Source of the DNA: Paraprevotella stercoravium
Lineage (GTDB): Bacteria > Bacteroidota > Bacteroidia > Bacteroidales > Bacteroidaceae
Reading direction: 5' to 3'
Assembly (NCBI GenBank): GCA_018883665.1
Contig: JAHLFU010000292.1
Location: forward strand, 1 to 16,717
DNA: 16,717 nucleotides
The position numbers and the translations under genes were made by a program. Under the pieces are notes generated by a model. That model did not search any database. It was not told the DNA's origin and worked only from the letters and a program-made list of their open reading frames with translations. Below, piece by piece: positions 14,607 through 16,717 of this stretch (position 1 is the first letter of the stretch; each line of letters starts with the position of its first letter).

Positions 14607-14634
14607 TACTTGTATACTAAAAATACTACTTGTA
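14607..14634. repeat. Paired direct repeats upstream of integrase
   Basis: TACTTGTA occurs at 14607-14614 and 14627-14634, exactly 20 bp apart (about two helical turns). These are candidate arm-type integrase sites or regulator sites. A 9-base CAGTTACTT overlaps the first copy (14603-14611) and also occurs at the integrase 3' end (13353-13361). Confidence 0.4.
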
Positions 14635-14686
14635 AAAATACAATTTTGCAATACTTTTTATTAGTTCCTTCCATAAATGCCTGATA

Positions 14687-14728
14687 CAAAATAAAAAGGA
14701 GGAAAATCATTGCTGAAATTCCTCCTTT
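14687..14728 (-). terminator. Terminator of tRNA-Gly
   Basis: On the minus strand, AAAGGAGGAA (14728-14719) pairs with TTCCTCCTTT (14704-14695) in a 10-bp stem with a 14-base loop, followed by a U-rich run. It lies 6 bases past the tRNA 3' end. Confidence 0.75.
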
Positions 14729-14734
14729 CCTTTG

Positions 14735-14807
14735 AGCGGCAAACGGGACTCGAACCCGCGACCCTCAGCTTGGGAAGCTGATGCTCTACCAACTGAGCTA
14801 CTGCCGC
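14735..14807 (-). tRNA. tRNA-Gly (anticodon CCC)
   Basis: A 73-base cloverleaf on the minus strand. The acceptor stem is GCGGCAG/TTGCCGC (one G-U) with discriminator U. The D stem is GCTC/GAGC, the anticodon stem TCAGC/GCTGA with loop TTCCCAA giving CCC, and the T stem GCGGG/CCCGT with loop TTCGAGT. CCA is not encoded. It reads GGG glycine codons. Its 3' end faces the integrase, so it marks the prophage insertion target region and stays intact after integration. Confidence 0.95.
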
Positions 14808-14816
14808 ATGACGATG

Positions 14817-14824
14817 CAAATATA
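14817..14824 (-). promoter_or_regulatory. -7 element of tRNA-Gly
   Basis: On the minus strand this reads TATATTTG, a perfect TAnnTTTG, 9 bases before the mature tRNA 5' end. No good -33 TTTG at the usual distance was seen. Confidence 0.5.
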
Positions 14825-14845
14825 GAGATTTCTTTCTTTTTTTCT

Positions 14846-14853
14846 TACCTTTG
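14846..14853 (+). promoter_or_regulatory. -7 element of argB
   Basis: TACCTTTG matches TAnnTTTG exactly and would start transcription near 14860, about 23 bases before the argB ATG. The upstream region is pyrimidine-rich with no clear -33 TTTG. It shares the 75-bp divergent region with the tRNA promoter. Confidence 0.5.
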
Positions 14854-14882
14854 GGCCAAAAATCTTACAAATTATTTTCACA

Positions 14883-15650
14883 ATGGAAAAATTAACCTTG
14901 ATTAAAGTAGGTGGTAAAATCGTAGAAGAGCCTGACACGCTGCAACAATTGCTCCGCGATTTCTCTTCCATCGAAGGCCACAAAGTATTGGTACATGGTG
15001 GCGGACGCTCAGCTACCAAAATTGCTTCTCAACTGGGAATTGAGAGCCAGATGGTAAACGGACGACGCATCACAGATGCCGAAATGCTGAAAGTAGTAAC
15101 CATGGTATATGGCGGACTGGTAAACAAGAACATCGTTGCCGGACTTCAAGCATTACAAGTCAATGCCTTGGGACTAACTGGTGCCGATATGAACATCATG
15201 CGCTCGGATAAACGTCCAGTAAAAGATGTAGATTACGGTTTCGTGGGCGATGTAAAAGAAGTGAATGCCGATGTACTGGCATCATTAATCCAGCAAGGAA
15301 TTGTCCCGGTACTGGCTCCTCTGACACACGACAAACAAGGACACATGCTCAATACCAACGCTGATACCATCGCCGGCGAAGCAGCCAAAGCTCTGGCCAA
15401 ATACTTCGATGTAACGCTCATGTTCTGCTTTGAGAAGAAAGGCGTCTTATTGAATGAAGACGACGATGAAAGCGTCATTCCAGAAATTGACCGTGCTTCT
15501 TTCCAGAAATATGTAGCTGAAGGTTTTATTCAAGGCGGCATGATTCCTAAACTGGAGAATGCTTTTCAGGCCATTGATGCCGGAGTAAAGGAAGTCATTA
15601 TCACACAAGCTTCCGAAATACACAAACATACAGGTACGCGCGTTCATTAA
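14883..15650 (+). CDS. argB: N-acetylglutamate kinase (ArgB)
   Basis: A 255-residue amino-acid kinase family enzyme catalysing the second step of arginine synthesis, phosphorylation of an N-acylated glutamate by ATP in the cytosol. It shows the N-terminal KVGGK loop (8-12), the substrate-binding HGGG (38-41), NGRRITDAEML, the LTGAD segment and the FIQGGMIPKLENA motif near the C terminus. The short form, without the extra N-terminal helix of arginine-inhibited hexameric enzymes, resembles E. coli ArgB (258 aa). In Bacteroides fragilis the arginine route is known to use N-succinyl and not N-acetyl intermediates, so the true substrate here may be N-succinylglutamate; the sequence alone does not decide. 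A TAnnTTTG element precedes it, and an ABC ATPase gene follows 8 bases after its stop. It is host chromosome, outside the prophage. Confidence 0.95.
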   Translation: MEKLTLIKVGGKIVEEPDTLQQLLRDFSSIEGHKVLVHGGGRSATKIASQLGIESQMVNGRRITDAEMLKVVTMVYGGLVNKNIVAGLQALQVNALGLTGADMNIMRSDKRPVKDVDYGFVGDVKEVNADVLASLIQQGIVPVLAPLTHDKQGHMLNTNADTIAGEAAKALAKYFDVTLMFCFEKKGVLLNEDDDESVIPEIDRASFQKYVAEGFIQGGMIPKLENAFQAIDAGVKEVIITQASEIHKHTGTRVH

Positions 15651-15658
15651 CCATTCGT

Positions 15659-16717
15659 ATGGAAAAAGAGATTGTTCATATCCATCAAGTCGTTACCCGG
15701 CTGCCGGAACTCCGTTTCGCCGAACCTGTGGAATGGCGTATCTGCGAAGGAGAACAATGGGCTGTTGTTGGTCCGAACGGCGCCGGTAAAACGCTGCTCG
15801 CAGATATCCTGCAACGTAAATTTGCTTTCCGGGAAGGAGAAGTCTGCTATAATAAAGAAGGAAAAGTCAGTGACATCATCCGAAGCATTGCGTTCAAGGA
15901 CATTTATTCACTGGCTGATTGTCGGAACACTTACTACCAGCAACGCTGGCATGCCACAGAATCTGATGATGTGCCTACTGTTGCTGAGACTTTATCAGCC
16001 TATGAAGGTACGGAAAACCTGAAAGAGGTGTTACACATCTTTGGTATAGAGGACTTGCTTCCCAAAAAGCTCATCTATCTGTCGAGCGGGGAACTCAGGA
16101 AATTCCTGATTGTCCGTACCCTATTGAGCCGTCCGGAAATATTAATCCTCGACAATCCATTTATAGGTCTGGATGCTCCTTCCAGAGACTTATTGGTTGA
16201 TATGCTCGGACAGTTATCTCATTTACACGGTGTACAAGTCATTCTGCTGTTATCCAATCCGGCAGACATTCCGGATATGATTACCCACGTATTGCCAATT
16301 GCCGGAAAGAAATGTTACCCACCGATGAGCCGCGAAGCTTTTCTGGCAGATACAGCACTTATCCAAGTCTTATTCCCTGAAGAGAACTGGGTACAGACAG
16401 CGTTGCCTGTCGATCCGAACAAAAAACCGGCTACCCACGAAGTGACATTCCGTATGGAACACGTTTGCATCCGTTATGGGAAACGAACGATCCTGAAAGA
16501 TCTGGACTGGGAAGTAAAGAACGGAGAGAAATGGGCTTTGTTTGGTCCGAACGGAGCCGGTAAGTCCACCTTATTGAGTTTGGTTTATGCCGATAATCCG
16601 CAATCATACGCCAATACTCTTTACCTGTTCGACAAGAAACGCGGATCAGGAGAAAGTATCTGGGAAATCAAGAAACGGATCGGATATGTATCTCCCGAAA
16701 TGCATCTTTATTATATG
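15659..16717 (+). CDS. Two-domain ABC ATPase, ModF/PhrA-like (3' end outside window)
   Basis: 353 residues are visible before the window ends. Domain 1 has Walker A GPNGAGKT (38-45), signature LSSGELRK (141-148) and Walker B ILILDNP, with Asn166 in place of the catalytic Glu. Domain 2 starts at about residue 264 and shows Walker A GPNGAGKS (296-303) before the edge. There are no membrane segments, so it is a soluble tandem ABC protein like ModF (formerly PhrA), named for molybdate-linked or photorepair roles that remain poorly defined. The Glu-to-Asn change suggests domain 1 hydrolyses ATP slowly or not at all, leaving domain 2 as the working site. ATG 15659 lies 8 bases after the argB stop, so the two are probably co-transcribed; I know no functional link. 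Confidence 0.85.
   Translation, partial: MEKEIVHIHQVVTRLPELRFAEPVEWRICEGEQWAVVGPNGAGKTLLADILQRKFAFREGEVCYNKEGKVSDIIRSIAFKDIYSLADCRNTYYQQRWHATESDDVPTVAETLSAYEGTENLKEVLHIFGIEDLLPKKLIYLSSGELRKFLIVRTLLSRPEILILDNPFIGLDAPSRDLLVDMLGQLSHLHGVQVILLLSNPADIPDMITHVLPIAGKKCYPPMSREAFLADTALIQVLFPEENWVQTALPVDPNKKPATHEVTFRMEHVCIRYGKRTILKDLDWEVKNGEKWALFGPNGAGKSTLLSLVYADNPQSYANTLYLFDKKRGSGESIWEIKKRIGYVSPEMHLYYM

Larger units (their letters stand above)
14570..14734. other. Integrase upstream region and probable prophage-host junction
   Basis: This AT-rich 165-base stretch between the integrase start and the tRNA 3' end should contain one attachment site. The crossover core is either here or overlaps the tRNA 3' part. 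The other end of the prophage lies left of the window, so the core repeat cannot be identified. No gene is seen here. Confidence 0.45.

Noticed and set aside
1..16717. CRISPR array, insertion sequence or rRNA
   Set aside because: No regularly spaced short repeats, transposase-like frames or rRNA segments were seen.

Overview
The window looks like Bacteroidales DNA, probably Bacteroides or Parabacteroides. The evidence is TAnnTTTG-type promoter elements, argB beside a ModF-like double ABC ATPase, a Bacteroidetes-style tyrosine integrase, and tail proteins of the kind seen in prophages of gut Bacteroidales. I could run no searches, so the genus is inference.

Positions 1 to about 14,700 are the right-hand end of an integrated siphovirus-like prophage. 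The left part (1-10,375) is a single rightward run of tail and receptor-binding genes with very short gaps or overlaps. It holds a giant tail-tip protein cut by the window edge (2-4624), a tiny lipoprotein (4627), a tail fibre with a triplicated domain (4800-6455), a HEEIH-motif membrane protein (6500) and a holin-like protein (6834). Three small tail-associated ORFs follow (7332, 7630, 7870), then a LamG-like tail fibre (8160) whose reading frame breaks at a run of seven G, and a last small fibre or carbohydrate-binding protein (9674). A T7-lysozyme-type amidase (10372-10815) is the endolysin. A candidate unimolecular spanin (12609-13022) completes the lysis set. The lysis genes are therefore interleaved with the receptor-binding genes and not packed in one cassette.

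Between endolysin and spanin lies an AT-rich, apparently self-contained unit (about 10,850-12,579). It has its own Bacteroidales-type promoter(s), with a palindrome over the -33 element, and a 426-residue protein whose N terminus matches the proteasome beta/HslV pattern (Thr after the initiator Met, Asp18, Lys37). A 66-residue partner ORF and a rho-independent terminator close the unit. It looks like a moron, that is, cargo expressed independently of the lytic genes, and is the best candidate here for an undescribed system.

From 13,023 to 14,734 come a frameshifted small ORF, two hairpins, the leftward integrase (13352-14569) and a putative attachment region with short direct repeats. The prophage abuts the 3' end of tRNA-Gly(CCC) (14735-14807, minus strand). 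Beyond this is host chromosome: argB and, 8 bases later, a two-domain ABC ATPase cut by the right edge. A compact 75-bp divergent promoter region drives the tRNA leftward and argB rightward.
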